From JAFCUW01 sp049897565 (GTDB lineage Bacteria > Pseudomonadota > Gammaproteobacteria > Burkholderiales > Burkholderiaceae_D): DNA of 64,000 bases. A program made the translations under genes and the position numbers. The stretch lies in contig NZ_JAFCWM010000004.1 in NCBI RefSeq assembly GCF_049897565.1, forward strand, positions 1 through 64,000, given 5' to 3'. Positions 34,135 to 41,597 of the stretch are shown here, in pieces (within the stretch, counting starts at the first letter, position 1; each line of letters starts with the position of its first letter). The notes under the pieces were generated by a model that saw only the letters and a program-made list of their open reading frames with translations, was not told where the DNA came from and ran no database searches.

Positions 34135-34169
34135 AGCCGGAAGTCACTAGATATAGGTGGCTTCCGGCT
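34135..34169 (-). terminator. Hairpin between the leader-peptide gene and the CPBP gene
   Basis: AGCCGGAAG (34135-34143) pairs with CTTCCGGCT (34161-34169), with inner CAC/GTG pairs extending the stem to about 13 bp around a 9-base loop. Bacteriocin operons often carry such a partial terminator after the peptide gene, giving more peptide than downstream product. On the minus strand no clean T-run follows, so readthrough is expected. Confidence 0.5.
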
Positions 34170-34178
34170 TTAATTTAC

Positions 34179-34316
34179 TTATGGCCAGGTTTTTGCTGCC
34201 CACCAGGACAGACGATCCACCAGGTCTTCGTGGATCTTCATCGCGTCACTATAGTTCTCCCACATCCACCCACCACCGCTGACTTCTTCAACTTCCTTCA
34301 TATTCAGTTCCGTCAT
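34179..34316 (-). CDS. Bacteriocin/microcin-like peptide with double-glycine leader
   Basis: A 45-residue precursor. Residues 1-15, MTELNMKEVEEVSGG, form a near-ideal double-glycine leader (hydrophobic residues at alternating positions, acidic middle, VSGG end) as cleaved by C39-peptidase ABC exporters. The predicted mature peptide is 30 residues, with five Trp, no Cys, several acidic residues and a 'SWWAAKTWP' end. The ATG at 34316 has GGAGAG seven bases upstream, which fixes the start; the frame is open to 34439 without such a site. A CPBP membrane protease gene follows and an exporter remnant lies 0.9 kb away. The activity of the peptide (antibacterial or signalling) is not shown by sequence. 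Confidence 0.72.
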   Translation of the reverse strand: MTELNMKEVEEVSGGGWMWENYSDAMKIHEDLVDRLSWWAAKTWP

Positions 34317-34439
34317 GCTAGCTCTCCGGGTTATCGACCAAAATCGGTCAACATCAATATAGCATTGCACTATGGAAACCAATAATCTTATAATGCAACT
34401 TTTTTGACGGCTATCAACAGTTTCCCGGGGCGTGATCAT

Positions 34440-35015
34440 TGGCTTTGCGGCGGCTGAGCTTCAACTCCTTCGGTTTTCTCCAAAGTCCGATTGCAATAGC
34501 TTTGCTGTAAGGTGCTGCCATGGCGCAGCTCCATAAGCCTTTGACGATCCAAGGGCGCGCCGTCGTCATGACCTTGCTCGCCGACATGTGCATCACCCGA
34601 TCCATTGATAAACGCCCTTGCCGTTCAGCCCGCACGATCAGTTGCGAACTTAAATGCACCGGCGGCAGCGGGCGTCGCTGATGCCAACCTGGCCCATGCG
34701 GAATTCCAAGCTCGCTACTTGATTCCAAAGCGCTTCCCACGCTTTACCCGGATGGAGCCTTGTTCTAGCTAGTACGACATTAGTGAACACTATCTTCGGA
34801 CATACGGGGATCCCTATCCGTCCTCAGAGGTCAAAGATCGCCTCATCCCTGGACCTTGGACTGGCAACTTGAATAAGGGCGCGAGCAACCGCTTCTCGGT
34901 CGGCAGGCTGGGGTTGGACGCACGATCGGCTTTGTGGTGCTTGAAAAGGCCGCGCTGTCATCCGATTCAATGGCACCCACTCGAAAACCACTGCTATAGT
35001 CGAATGCCACAGCAC
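34440..35015 (-). pseudogene. Probable N-terminal/middle remnant of the IS4-family transposase
   Basis: On the minus strand, fragments in several frames follow the order expected of a Tn5-like transposase: 'LWHSTIAVVFEWVPL' (cf. LHSTLAVT.EGVPLG), 'RDEAIFDL' (cf. DRE.DIYDL), 'LIVRAERQGRL' (cf. LVRA...RL) and 'RKPKELKLSRRKA'. Each match is weak alone. The order, strand and proximity to the clear C-terminal remnant at 32640-33083 make one interrupted gene plausible. No intact frame survives. Confidence 0.5.
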
Positions 35016-35163
35016 TGTACAGTGCTGTCGGAATGCCGCTTATGTCAATGGTGAGGCAGCACAAGTCCGCCTGTCGAGCAGCTAGGTCCGATGCACGGTC
35101 CAAAACGCCCAGCCGCAGTACCTACGACTGCGCTGTCCGAAAGCGCGGCGCGGCGACACAGGG

Positions 35164-35324
35164 GGGCACTGAGAATCACCCGAATAATTATTGCGCACCG
35201 GCCCGAGACCATTGCGAGCGCCAGTCGCGTCATCGTGCTTATGGGCGGCAAGATCGCGCACGAAAATCATCAGCGAGGGCCGGGGCCGGCCGAACGAGCG
35301 GCGGATGCAACGTCGTTTGTTTGA
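35164..35324 (+). pseudogene. C-terminal remnant of a peptide-exporting ABC transporter (RaxB/CvaB type)
   Basis: The frame ending at the TGA at 35322-35324 reads 'LRITRIIIAHRPETIASASR' and then 'VIVLMGGKIAHENHQRG'. This is the H-loop and C-terminus of the nucleotide-binding domain of bacteriocin-type ABC exporters, where 'TRIIIAHRPETIASADRVI' is usual. Walker A, the signature motif and the C39 peptidase domain are absent upstream, so only the tail survives. It is on the opposite strand to the leader-peptide gene. Confidence 0.72.
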
Positions 35325-35449
35325 TTTAAGCGCTGACATCCTCCGATCGCCGAGCCAACCAGATTGTTTAAGTGTATTAATAATCATCAAACACAGTTCT
35401 CGAGCGCGGGAGCTTCTCCAGCAATTGCGATTGGCATCATCGGCTCGGC
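35325..35449. other. Spacer right of the accessory island
   Basis: Short non-coding stretch between the exporter remnant and the ABC permease stop. I see no gene, repeat or clear terminator. Confidence 0.5.
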
Positions 35450-36439
35450 TCAGCCTTCGTCGCGATAGCGCCGCAGCCGCATTGCCGCGTAGATCATTGC
35501 GGCGCCGACGCCCACGCCGGCCCACATGCCCGGCTGCGACAAGCTCATCCAAGATTGCTCGAAGAAGACGCCGGCGTTGATCGTGGGCTTGCCGCTGGCC
35601 GACATCGCGATGGCGGTGACGTCGCCATACGTGGCCCAGATGCCCGGCACCAGGCCGGCCAGTCCGCGCGCCGCGACGTCCACCACGACCGGGTAGAGCG
35701 CCGTGTCGGCGTTGGCGAACTGCGCCAGCATGTAGTCGGCCCACTTGGCCAGCACGACCAGCAGCACCGGCACGGCGACCGCCCACACCAGCACCTTCGA
35801 ACGCGCCCAGCTCGACACCAGCAGCAGCCAGCCGACGGTCGGGATCGCCCACAGGATGTACACCGGCAGCAGCCCGACCAGGCGCAGCGGCGCCAGGTAC
35901 AGCGCCGGCTGGCTCAGCACCGGTCCGAACAGGTTCAGGCCGGATGGGGCGACGGCGGCCAGGCCGACCAACAGCATCAGCAGCGATACCGCGGTGCCGA
36001 TGGCGATGGCGATCAGCGGCGCGACGAGCAGCGCGGTGAGCGCCTTCGACAGCACCGTCATCTGGTCCGACACCGGCAGCGACTTCCAGAACAGGATACT
36101 GCGGTCGCGCCGCTCGTCGTACAGCGCGGCCAGGCAGTAGAAAAACACCACCAGCGGCATCAGTCCGAACAGCGGCAAGGCGGCCGCCACGTAGGTATTG
36201 GCGATGACGCCGGCAATTTCGGTCTGGGCCGCCAGCGGCAGGGCGGCGAGCTGACCGGCCTTGCTGACGGCGTGGCCGTTGACAACGATGGTGCCGCCGA
36301 TGCCGTTGGTGGCCAGGGCGTACACCACCGAACCGGTGACGAAGACAAACATTACCAGCGCCACGATTGCCGGCGCCCAAAAAAACGAACCCTTGTTTTC
36401 CCAGAATTCGCGCCGCAGCAGCCATTTCATATTGTTCAT
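35450..36439 (-). CDS. ABC transporter permease (second of a tandem pair)
   Basis: A 329-residue six-helix ABC-2-type permease. It starts at the ATG at 36439 (GGGAGC upstream), giving 'MNNMKWLLRREFWENKGSFF'. A membrane anchor is followed by a ~60-residue external loop and five further helices, with the cytoplasmic 'YDERRDRSILFWKSLPVSD' motif between helices. It is clearly homologous to the next permease upstream across its whole length ('VYILWAIPTVGWLLLVSSWA', 'AAMIYAAMRLRRYRDEG'). With the ATPase and GntR regulator it forms a four-gene operon, probably an exporter of lipid, peptide or drug; substrate unknown. Confidence 0.87.
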   Translation of the reverse strand: MNNMKWLLRREFWENKGSFFWAPAIVALVMFVFVTGSVVYALATNGIGGTIVVNGHAVSKAGQLAALPLAAQTEIAGVIANTYVAAALPLFGLMPLVVFFYCLAALYDERRDRSILFWKSLPVSDQMTVLSKALTALLVAPLIAIAIGTAVSLLMLLVGLAAVAPSGLNLFGPVLSQPALYLAPLRLVGLLPVYILWAIPTVGWLLLVSSWARSKVLVWAVAVPVLLVVLAKWADYMLAQFANADTALYPVVVDVAARGLAGLVPGIWATYGDVTAIAMSASGKPTINAGVFFEQSWMSLSQPGMWAGVGVGAAMIYAAMRLRRYRDEG

Positions 36440-36462
36440 TGGGTCAGCTCCCTTGTTCATTG

Positions 36463-37446
36463 TTAGCCCTCGTCGCGGAAGCGGCGCAGGCGCATTGCCG
36501 CGTAGATCATTGCGGCGCCGGCGATGACGCCGATCCACAGGCCCGGCTGCAGCACGGTCAGCCACGACTGGGCGAAGACGCCGCCTGCGTCGATGCCACG
36601 GGTCTGGGTCAGCATGCCATCGGGCGAGACGTTGCCGAACTTCATCCAGATGCCCGGAATCAGTCCGCCCAGCCCGCGTGCGACGATGTGCTCGAACAGC
36701 TTGACGTTCAGGCCTGCGCCGAGGAAGTTGGTCGCCATGAAATTGAACCACTGGACCAGCAACAGCCCGAGCAGCGGTACGCCGACCGCCCACAGGAACA
36801 CTTTCGAGCGCGCCCAGCTCGACACCATCAGCAGCCAGCCCACCGTCGGCAGGGCCCACAGAATGTACACCGGCAGCAGGCCGATCAGGCGCAACGGCGC
36901 CAGGTAGAACTCCGGGCTGCTCAGCACCAGGCCGGCGATGTGCAGCCCGCTGAAGCTGGCCATCACAACGCCGATCACCAGCATCGTCAGCGCCGCGGCG
37001 GTGCCGACCGCCATCGTGATCAAAGGCGCCACGCACAGCGCGGTGAGCGCTTTCGACAGGACCGTCGACCGATCCGAAATCGGCAGCGACTTCCAGAACA
37101 GGATGCTGCGGTCGCGGCGGTCGTCGTACAGCGCGGCCAGGCAGTAGAAGAATGACACCAGCGGCAGCACCAGGAACAGCGGCGCGGCAAACGCGATGTA
37201 GGCGCCGGCCAAGCCTTGCGCGATTTCGGCGCGGCGCTCGAGCGGCATGGCGTTCCACATCGTTACCTTGCTGAGCGCCTGGCCGTTAACCGTCACCGAG
37301 TCGCCGAAGCCGGTGTGAAACATGCCGTATCCCACCATGCAGATCAGAAACGCCAGCATCGTCAGCGCGATGATCACCGGCACCCTGACCATCGAGCCCT
37401 TGTTCTCCCACAGCTCGCGGCGCAGCAGCCATTTCATGGTGTTCAT
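36463..37446 (-). CDS. ABC transporter permease (first of a tandem pair)
   Basis: A 327-residue permease, paralogous to the one that follows it. It shares 'MKWLLRRELWENKGSM', 'YDDRRDRSILFWKSLPISD', 'VYILWALPTVGWLLMVSSWA' and the identical C-terminus 'AAMIYAAMRLRRFRDEG'. The ATG at 37446 overlaps the ATPase stop (ATGA) and has AAGGAAG upstream. Two similar permeases suggest a heterodimeric membrane channel energised by the single upstream ATPase. The duplication is within the operon and only 23 bases separate the copies. Confidence 0.87.
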   Translation of the reverse strand: MNTMKWLLRRELWENKGSMVRVPVIIALTMLAFLICMVGYGMFHTGFGDSVTVNGQALSKVTMWNAMPLERRAEIAQGLAGAYIAFAAPLFLVLPLVSFFYCLAALYDDRRDRSILFWKSLPISDRSTVLSKALTALCVAPLITMAVGTAAALTMLVIGVVMASFSGLHIAGLVLSSPEFYLAPLRLIGLLPVYILWALPTVGWLLMVSSWARSKVFLWAVGVPLLGLLLVQWFNFMATNFLGAGLNVKLFEHIVARGLGGLIPGIWMKFGNVSPDGMLTQTRGIDAGGVFAQSWLTVLQPGLWIGVIAGAAMIYAAMRLRRFRDEG

Positions 37447-38300
37447 GCGTAGCTTCCTTTCATGGTCGCCACGAACAGGTCGGCCACGCTGATGTTGCGC
37501 GTCTCGCCCAGGCCGGCCAGCTGCGAGCGCGGCACGCCGTCGAACAGCATCACCGACTTGCCGAACACGGTGCGGCGGTCGATCGGCAGCAGCGCGTTGG
37601 CGGCGTTGACCTTGTCGTGCGGCACCATCACCTCGGTGTAGCGCTCGCCCACTTCATCCATCGACGCGGCCAGGATGATCTTGCCGTCGCGGATGAACAT
37701 CAGGTCGGTGAGGATGTGTTCGACTTCTTCGACCTGGTGGGTGGTGATGATGATCGTCTTTTGCTCGTCGAAATAGTCTTCCAGCAGGTTCTGGTAGAAC
37801 TGCTTGCGGTAGATGATGTCGAGGCCCAGGGTCGGCTCGTCGAGCACCAGCAGCTTGGCGTCGATCGCCATCACCAGTGCCAGGTGCAGCTGCACCACCA
37901 TGCCTTTCGACATCGACTTGACCTTCATCGACGGCTTCAGCTTCGTGATCGCCAGGTAGCGCTCGGCCTTTTCGCGATCAAAACGCGGATGCACGCCGGC
38001 GACGAAATCGATCGCTTCGGACACGCGCAGCCAGCGCGGCAGGATGGCGACGTCGGCGATGAAGCAGACCTCCTGCATCAGCTCGTCGCGCTGGGTGCGC
38101 GGATCGAGGCCCAGCACTTTCAGCGCACCCTCGAACGGCACCAGGCCCAGCGCCGCCTTCAGGGTGGTGGTCTTGCCGGAGCCGTTGGGACCGATCAGGC
38201 CGACGATGCGGCCGGCCGGGATGTCGAAGCTGATGTTGTCGACCGCGGCCTGTTTGCCGTAATGTTTCGACAGGCCCTTGGCGGAGATGACGGCGTTCAT
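37443..38300 (-). CDS. ABC transporter ATP-binding protein
   Basis: A 285-residue ABC ATPase: Walker A 'GPNGSGKTTT', a signature variant 'KSMSKGMVVQLHLALVMA', Walker B 'LLVLDEPTLGLD' and H-loop 'IIITTHQVEEVE'. The signature is degenerate ('SKGM' in place of LSGGQ), as in other YtrB-like exporters. The ATG at 38300 overlaps the GntR stop; an open upstream frame is rejected. It powers the two downstream permeases. GntR(YtrA)-YtrB-like-permease operons often respond to cell-wall antibiotics in other bacteria. Confidence 0.9.
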   Translation of the reverse strand: MNAVISAKGLSKHYGKQAAVDNISFDIPAGRIVGLIGPNGSGKTTTLKAALGLVPFEGALKVLGLDPRTQRDELMQEVCFIADVAILPRWLRVSEAIDFVAGVHPRFDREKAERYLAITKLKPSMKVKSMSKGMVVQLHLALVMAIDAKLLVLDEPTLGLDIIYRKQFYQNLLEDYFDEQKTIIITTHQVEEVEHILTDLMFIRDGKIILAASMDEVGERYTEVMVPHDKVNAANALLPIDRRTVFGKSVMLFDGVPRSQLAGLGETRNISVADLFVATMKGSYA

Positions 38301-38662
38301 GCCGGCGCCCCTGGAACGGCGCGCAACAGTTGCTCGATGTCGAGGCCGAGGCGGCGGATCCGCTCGATCATCGCCGGCCATTCTTCGCGCACGAAGCGCT
38401 GACGTTCACTTGCCAAGAGTTTTTCGCTGGCGCCTTCGGTTACATACATGCCGATTCCCCTTCTTTTTTCTACGAGATTGTCATCGACCAATTCCTGGTA
38501 AGCCTTGGAAACGGTAATGGGATTGAGCTGGTATTCGGCGGCGACGTTGCGCACCGAGGGCAGGGCGTCGCCTGCCTTCAGGGCGCCGTCGAGCATCATG
38601 CCGATGACCTTGTCCTTCAGTTGCCGGTAAATTGGCGTGTTGTCGTTCCAGCCGATACTCAT
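38297..38662 (-). CDS. GntR-family regulator (YtrA subfamily)
   Basis: A 121-residue short GntR regulator. The winged helix (about 8-75) reads 'PIYRQLKDKVIGMMLDGAL', 'LPSVRNVAAEYQLNPITVSK' and 'AYQELVDDNLVEKRRGIGMYV'. The ~45-residue C-terminal dimerisation helix pair is the hallmark of the YtrA subfamily. It is the first gene of the ABC operon and probably represses it through the inverted repeat in its own promoter. Confidence 0.93.
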   Translation of the reverse strand: MSIGWNDNTPIYRQLKDKVIGMMLDGALKAGDALPSVRNVAAEYQLNPITVSKAYQELVDDNLVEKRRGIGMYVTEGASEKLLASERQRFVREEWPAMIERIRRLGLDIEQLLRAVPGAPA

Positions 38663-38743
38663 GTCGGAGTCTCCTGGGATAAGGGTGCAGCGCGTGGTTG
38701 CATGTTGCCTCCCGGCGGGTGAGTTAATGAAGTGGTGTTGTAG

Positions 38744-38774
38744 TTAAGTATAACAGTGACTTAATGAATGTCAA
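38744..38774 (-). promoter_or_regulatory. Promoter and GntR operator of the ABC operon
   Basis: On the minus strand TTGACA (38774-38769) and TATACT (38752-38747) are separated by 16 bases, a near-consensus sigma-70 promoter. Overlapping the -10 is the inverted repeat TTAAGT-N9-ACTTAA (38744-38764), in place for a YtrA-type repressor to block RNA polymerase. Confidence 0.78.
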
Positions 38775-38798
38775 CTAGTTATTGAACCGGTGTACGAA

Positions 38799-39848
38799 TC
38801 AGTCGAGCGGCGGTGCGGGGAACGCCACCACGTGGTCGACCGCCATGCGGATGCCGATCGGTTCGCCGATGGCGTGGTTGTGGTGGCTCGGCACCAGCGA
38901 CAGCAGCTGGGCGCCGCTGGCCAGCGTCAGCGTGTAAAGGAAATCGGCGCCGCGGAACGCCTTGGCGGCGACTTCGGCCTTCAGGTCGCTGGCGTCGTCG
39001 TGCAAGATGTCGTCGGGACGCAGCAGCACGCGCACCATCGTGCCCGGTTCGGCGCTGCCGGTGTTCGACGTCAGCGTGCCCAGTTCGATCCGGATGCGGC
39101 CCTTTTCGACGATGGTCCCCGCCAGCAACACGCCTTGGCCAACGAAGTCGGCTACGAATCGGTTCGCCGGCTGGTGGTAGACGTTGTAGGGGGTGTCCCA
39201 CTGCTGGATACGGCCCTGGTGCATCACGCCGATCTGGTCGGCCAGCGCGAACGCTTCGTGCTGGTCGTGGGTGACGAGGATGGCGGTGGTGCCTTCGGCC
39301 TTGAGAATGTTGCGCACCTCGAGCGCCAGCCGTTCGCGCAGGTCGACATCCAGATTGGAGAACGGTTCGTCGAGCAACAGCAGGCGCGGGCGTGGCGCCA
39401 GCGCGCGCGCCAGCGCCACCCGCTGCTGCTGGCCGCCGGACAATTCGTGCGGATACTTGCGTTCCTGCCCGGCCAGGCCGACCGTCTCGAGCAGTTCGGC
39501 CACGCGCGCGCGCCGTTGCTGGCCGCTGGCGTTGCGCAGGCCGAAAGCGATATTCGCCGCCACCGTCAGGTGCGGAAACAGCGCGTAATCCTGGAACACC
39601 ATGCCGATGCGGCGCTGCTCGGCGGGCAGATGCGCGCGTGCGCTGCCGATCACGCGCCCGGCCAGGATCACTTCGCCGGCATCGACATGCTCGAAGCCGG
39701 CGATGCAGCGCAGCACGGTCGTCTTGCCGCAGCCGGAAGGGCCGAGCAGGCAACCGATCTCGCCGGCCTCGAGCTGCATCGACAAGCGGTCGACCACGGT
39801 CTGCTTGCCATGCGCGAAGGAGATAACGTTCAGTTCGAGGATGGGCAT
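38799..39848 (-). CDS. fbpC: Ferric-iron ABC transporter ATP-binding protein (FbpC-like)
   Basis: A 349-residue ATPase: Walker A 'LLGPSGCGKTT', Q-loop 'GMVFQDYALFPH', signature 'HELSGGQQQRVALARAL', Walker B 'LLLLDEPFSNLD' and H-loop 'ILVTHDQHEAFALAD'. A C-terminal TOBE/OB domain (about 240-349) is typical of FbpC/PotA transporters. The ATG at 39848 begins 'MPILELNVISF'. It is divergent from the permease gene, with a Fur-like box in the 85-base gap. Confidence 0.9.
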   Translation of the reverse strand: MPILELNVISFAHGKQTVVDRLSMQLEAGEIGCLLGPSGCGKTTVLRCIAGFEHVDAGEVILAGRVIGSARAHLPAEQRRIGMVFQDYALFPHLTVAANIAFGLRNASGQQRRARVAELLETVGLAGQERKYPHELSGGQQQRVALARALAPRPRLLLLDEPFSNLDVDLRERLALEVRNILKAEGTTAILVTHDQHEAFALADQIGVMHQGRIQQWDTPYNVYHQPANRFVADFVGQGVLLAGTIVEKGRIRIELGTLTSNTGSAEPGTMVRVLLRPDDILHDDASDLKAEVAAKAFRGADFLYTLTLASGAQLLSLVPSHHNHAIGEPIGIRMAVDHVVAFPAPPLD

Positions 39849-39875
39849 TGGCAGCAAGAAATTGTTGAGTAATCC

Positions 39876-39894
39876 ATTATAATTCTCATTCTCA
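39876..39894. promoter_or_regulatory. Fur-like box between fbpC and fbpB
   Basis: ATTATAATTCTCATTCTCA; its complement TGAGAATGAGAATTATAAT resembles the tandem GATAAT-type Fur consensus. It sits between the divergent fbpC and fbpB starts, so one site can repress both under iron-replete conditions. Confidence 0.7.
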
Positions 39895-39933
39895 CTGACG
39901 GGACGCGCGTTGCAGACATCAGGACTTTCCTTC

Positions 39934-41580
39934 ATGAAGCTAAGCGGCCGCGGCAGCTTTTCCGCGCTCGTCGCCGGCTCCCTGCTGGTGGCGCTGATGC
40001 TTGCCGTGCCGATCTTCAGCATCGCCGCCAATCTGCTGCTTGGCGGCGCCGGCGACACCTGGCGCCACCTGGCATCGACCGTGCTTCCCGACTACATCCT
40101 CAACACGTTGATTCTGTGCGCCGGCGTTGGCGCCGGCGTCATCGTGGTGGGCGTGTCGACGGCATGGCTGGTCAGCATCCACGATTTTCCCGGACGCCGC
40201 ATGTTCGAATGGGCGCTGGTGCTGCCGCTGGCGGTGCCGGCCTACGTCATGGCGTACGCCTACACCGACCTGCTGCAGTTCGTCGGGCCGGTGCAGACGT
40301 GGCTGCGCGAAACGTTCAACCTGGCGCCGGGCGCCTACTGGTTTCCCGATATTCGCACCGTGGGTGGCGCCTGCGCCGTGTTCGTGTTCGTGTTGTACCC
40401 ATATGTGTACCTGCTGGCGCGCGCGGCCTTCGTCGAGCGCGCCGGCGGCATGCTCGAAGCGGGGCGCTCGCTCGGGCTTGGACCCTGGGAAAACTTCTGG
40501 CGCGTCTCGCTGCCGCTGGCACGGCCGGCCATCGCCGCCGGCGCCTCGCTGGCGCTGATGGAGACGCTGGCCGATTATGGCGCCGTCACCTATTTTGGCG
40601 TGCCGACCTTTACTAGCGGAATTTATCGCGCCTGGTTTTCGCTGGGCGACCGCGTCGCCGCCGCGCAACTGGCGGCGTTGCTGCTCGGCTTCGTCGCGCT
40701 GGTGCTGTTCGTCGAACGCGTCACGCGCGGGCGGGCGCGCTTTCACAACACGACCGGGCGCAGCCGGCCGCATCCGGGACGCCGGTTGCATGGCGTGAAG
40801 GCTGCCGGTGCGGTCGCGGTTTGCCTGCTGCCGCTCGCGCTCGGCTTCCTGGTGCCGGCCGGCGCGCTGCTGCAGATGGCGCTGTCGGAAGGCGACGCGC
40901 AGTTCGGCGCGCGCTTCGTCGACCTGGCGCGCAACAGTTTCGTGCTGGCGGCGGCGACCGCGGTGGCAGCGGTCATCGTCGCCGTGCTGCTGGCGTACGC
41001 CGCGCGGCTGTCGGGACAGTGGTTGCCGCGGACGGTCAACCGTCTTGTCGGCCTCGGCTACGCCGTGCCCGGTTCGGTCATCGCGGTCGGCATCCTGATC
41101 CCGGTGACGCGGCTCGATGTGTGGCTGGCCGTGCAGGTACAGGCGATCACCGGCCACGCGCCCGGGCTGCTGCTGACCGGCGGCATCGCCACGATGGTAT
41201 ATGCCTACCTGGTGCGTTTCCTGACGGTGTCGCTGCAGACGGTGGAGGCGAGCCTGGGCAAGATCACGCCGACCATGGACGACGCCGCCCGTTCGCTCGG
41301 CTTCGGCCATGCCGCCACGTTGCGGCGCGTGCACCTGCCGCTGCTGCGCGCCGGCCTGCTGACGGCGGGCCTGCTGGTGTTCGTCGATGTGATGAAGGAG
41401 TTGCCGGCCACGCTGGTGATGCGGCCGTTCAATTTCGATACGCTGGCGACGCAGGCACACGCGCTGGCATCGGACGAGCGGCTGGCCGAGGCGTCCACCG
41501 CGGCGCTGGCGATCGTGGTGGTGGGCGTGCTGCCGCTGATCCTGCTGTCGTGGCAGATCGCGCGCAGCCGTCCCAAATAA
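39934..41580 (+). CDS. fbpB: Ferric-iron ABC transporter permease (FbpB-like)
   Basis: A 548-residue permease with two fused BPD-type membrane domains, about 12 helices. Each half has an EAA loop: 'EAGRSLGLGPWENFWRVSLP' and 'DAARSLGFGHAATLRRVHLP'. This two-in-one arrangement is typical of Fbp/Sfu/Hit iron transporters. The ATG at 39934 is chosen; a TTG at 39910 is also open. It converges on the substrate-binding gene with a 17-base gap and is therefore not cotranscribed with it. Confidence 0.9.
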   Translation: MKLSGRGSFSALVAGSLLVALMLAVPIFSIAANLLLGGAGDTWRHLASTVLPDYILNTLILCAGVGAGVIVVGVSTAWLVSIHDFPGRRMFEWALVLPLAVPAYVMAYAYTDLLQFVGPVQTWLRETFNLAPGAYWFPDIRTVGGACAVFVFVLYPYVYLLARAAFVERAGGMLEAGRSLGLGPWENFWRVSLPLARPAIAAGASLALMETLADYGAVTYFGVPTFTSGIYRAWFSLGDRVAAAQLAALLLGFVALVLFVERVTRGRARFHNTTGRSRPHPGRRLHGVKAAGAVAVCLLPLALGFLVPAGALLQMALSEGDAQFGARFVDLARNSFVLAAATAVAAVIVAVLLAYAARLSGQWLPRTVNRLVGLGYAVPGSVIAVGILIPVTRLDVWLAVQVQAITGHAPGLLLTGGIATMVYAYLVRFLTVSLQTVEASLGKITPTMDDAARSLGFGHAATLRRVHLPLLRAGLLTAGLLVFVDVMKELPATLVMRPFNFDTLATQAHALASDERLAEASTAALAIVVVGVLPLILLSWQIARSRPK

Positions 41581-41597
41581 CAGACGCTAGCGCGAGC

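Noticed and set aside
34179..34439. Longer 86-residue version of the leader-peptide gene
   Set aside because: The extension has no ribosome-binding site and would destroy the position of the double-glycine leader; the ATG at 34316 has GGAGAG at proper spacing.
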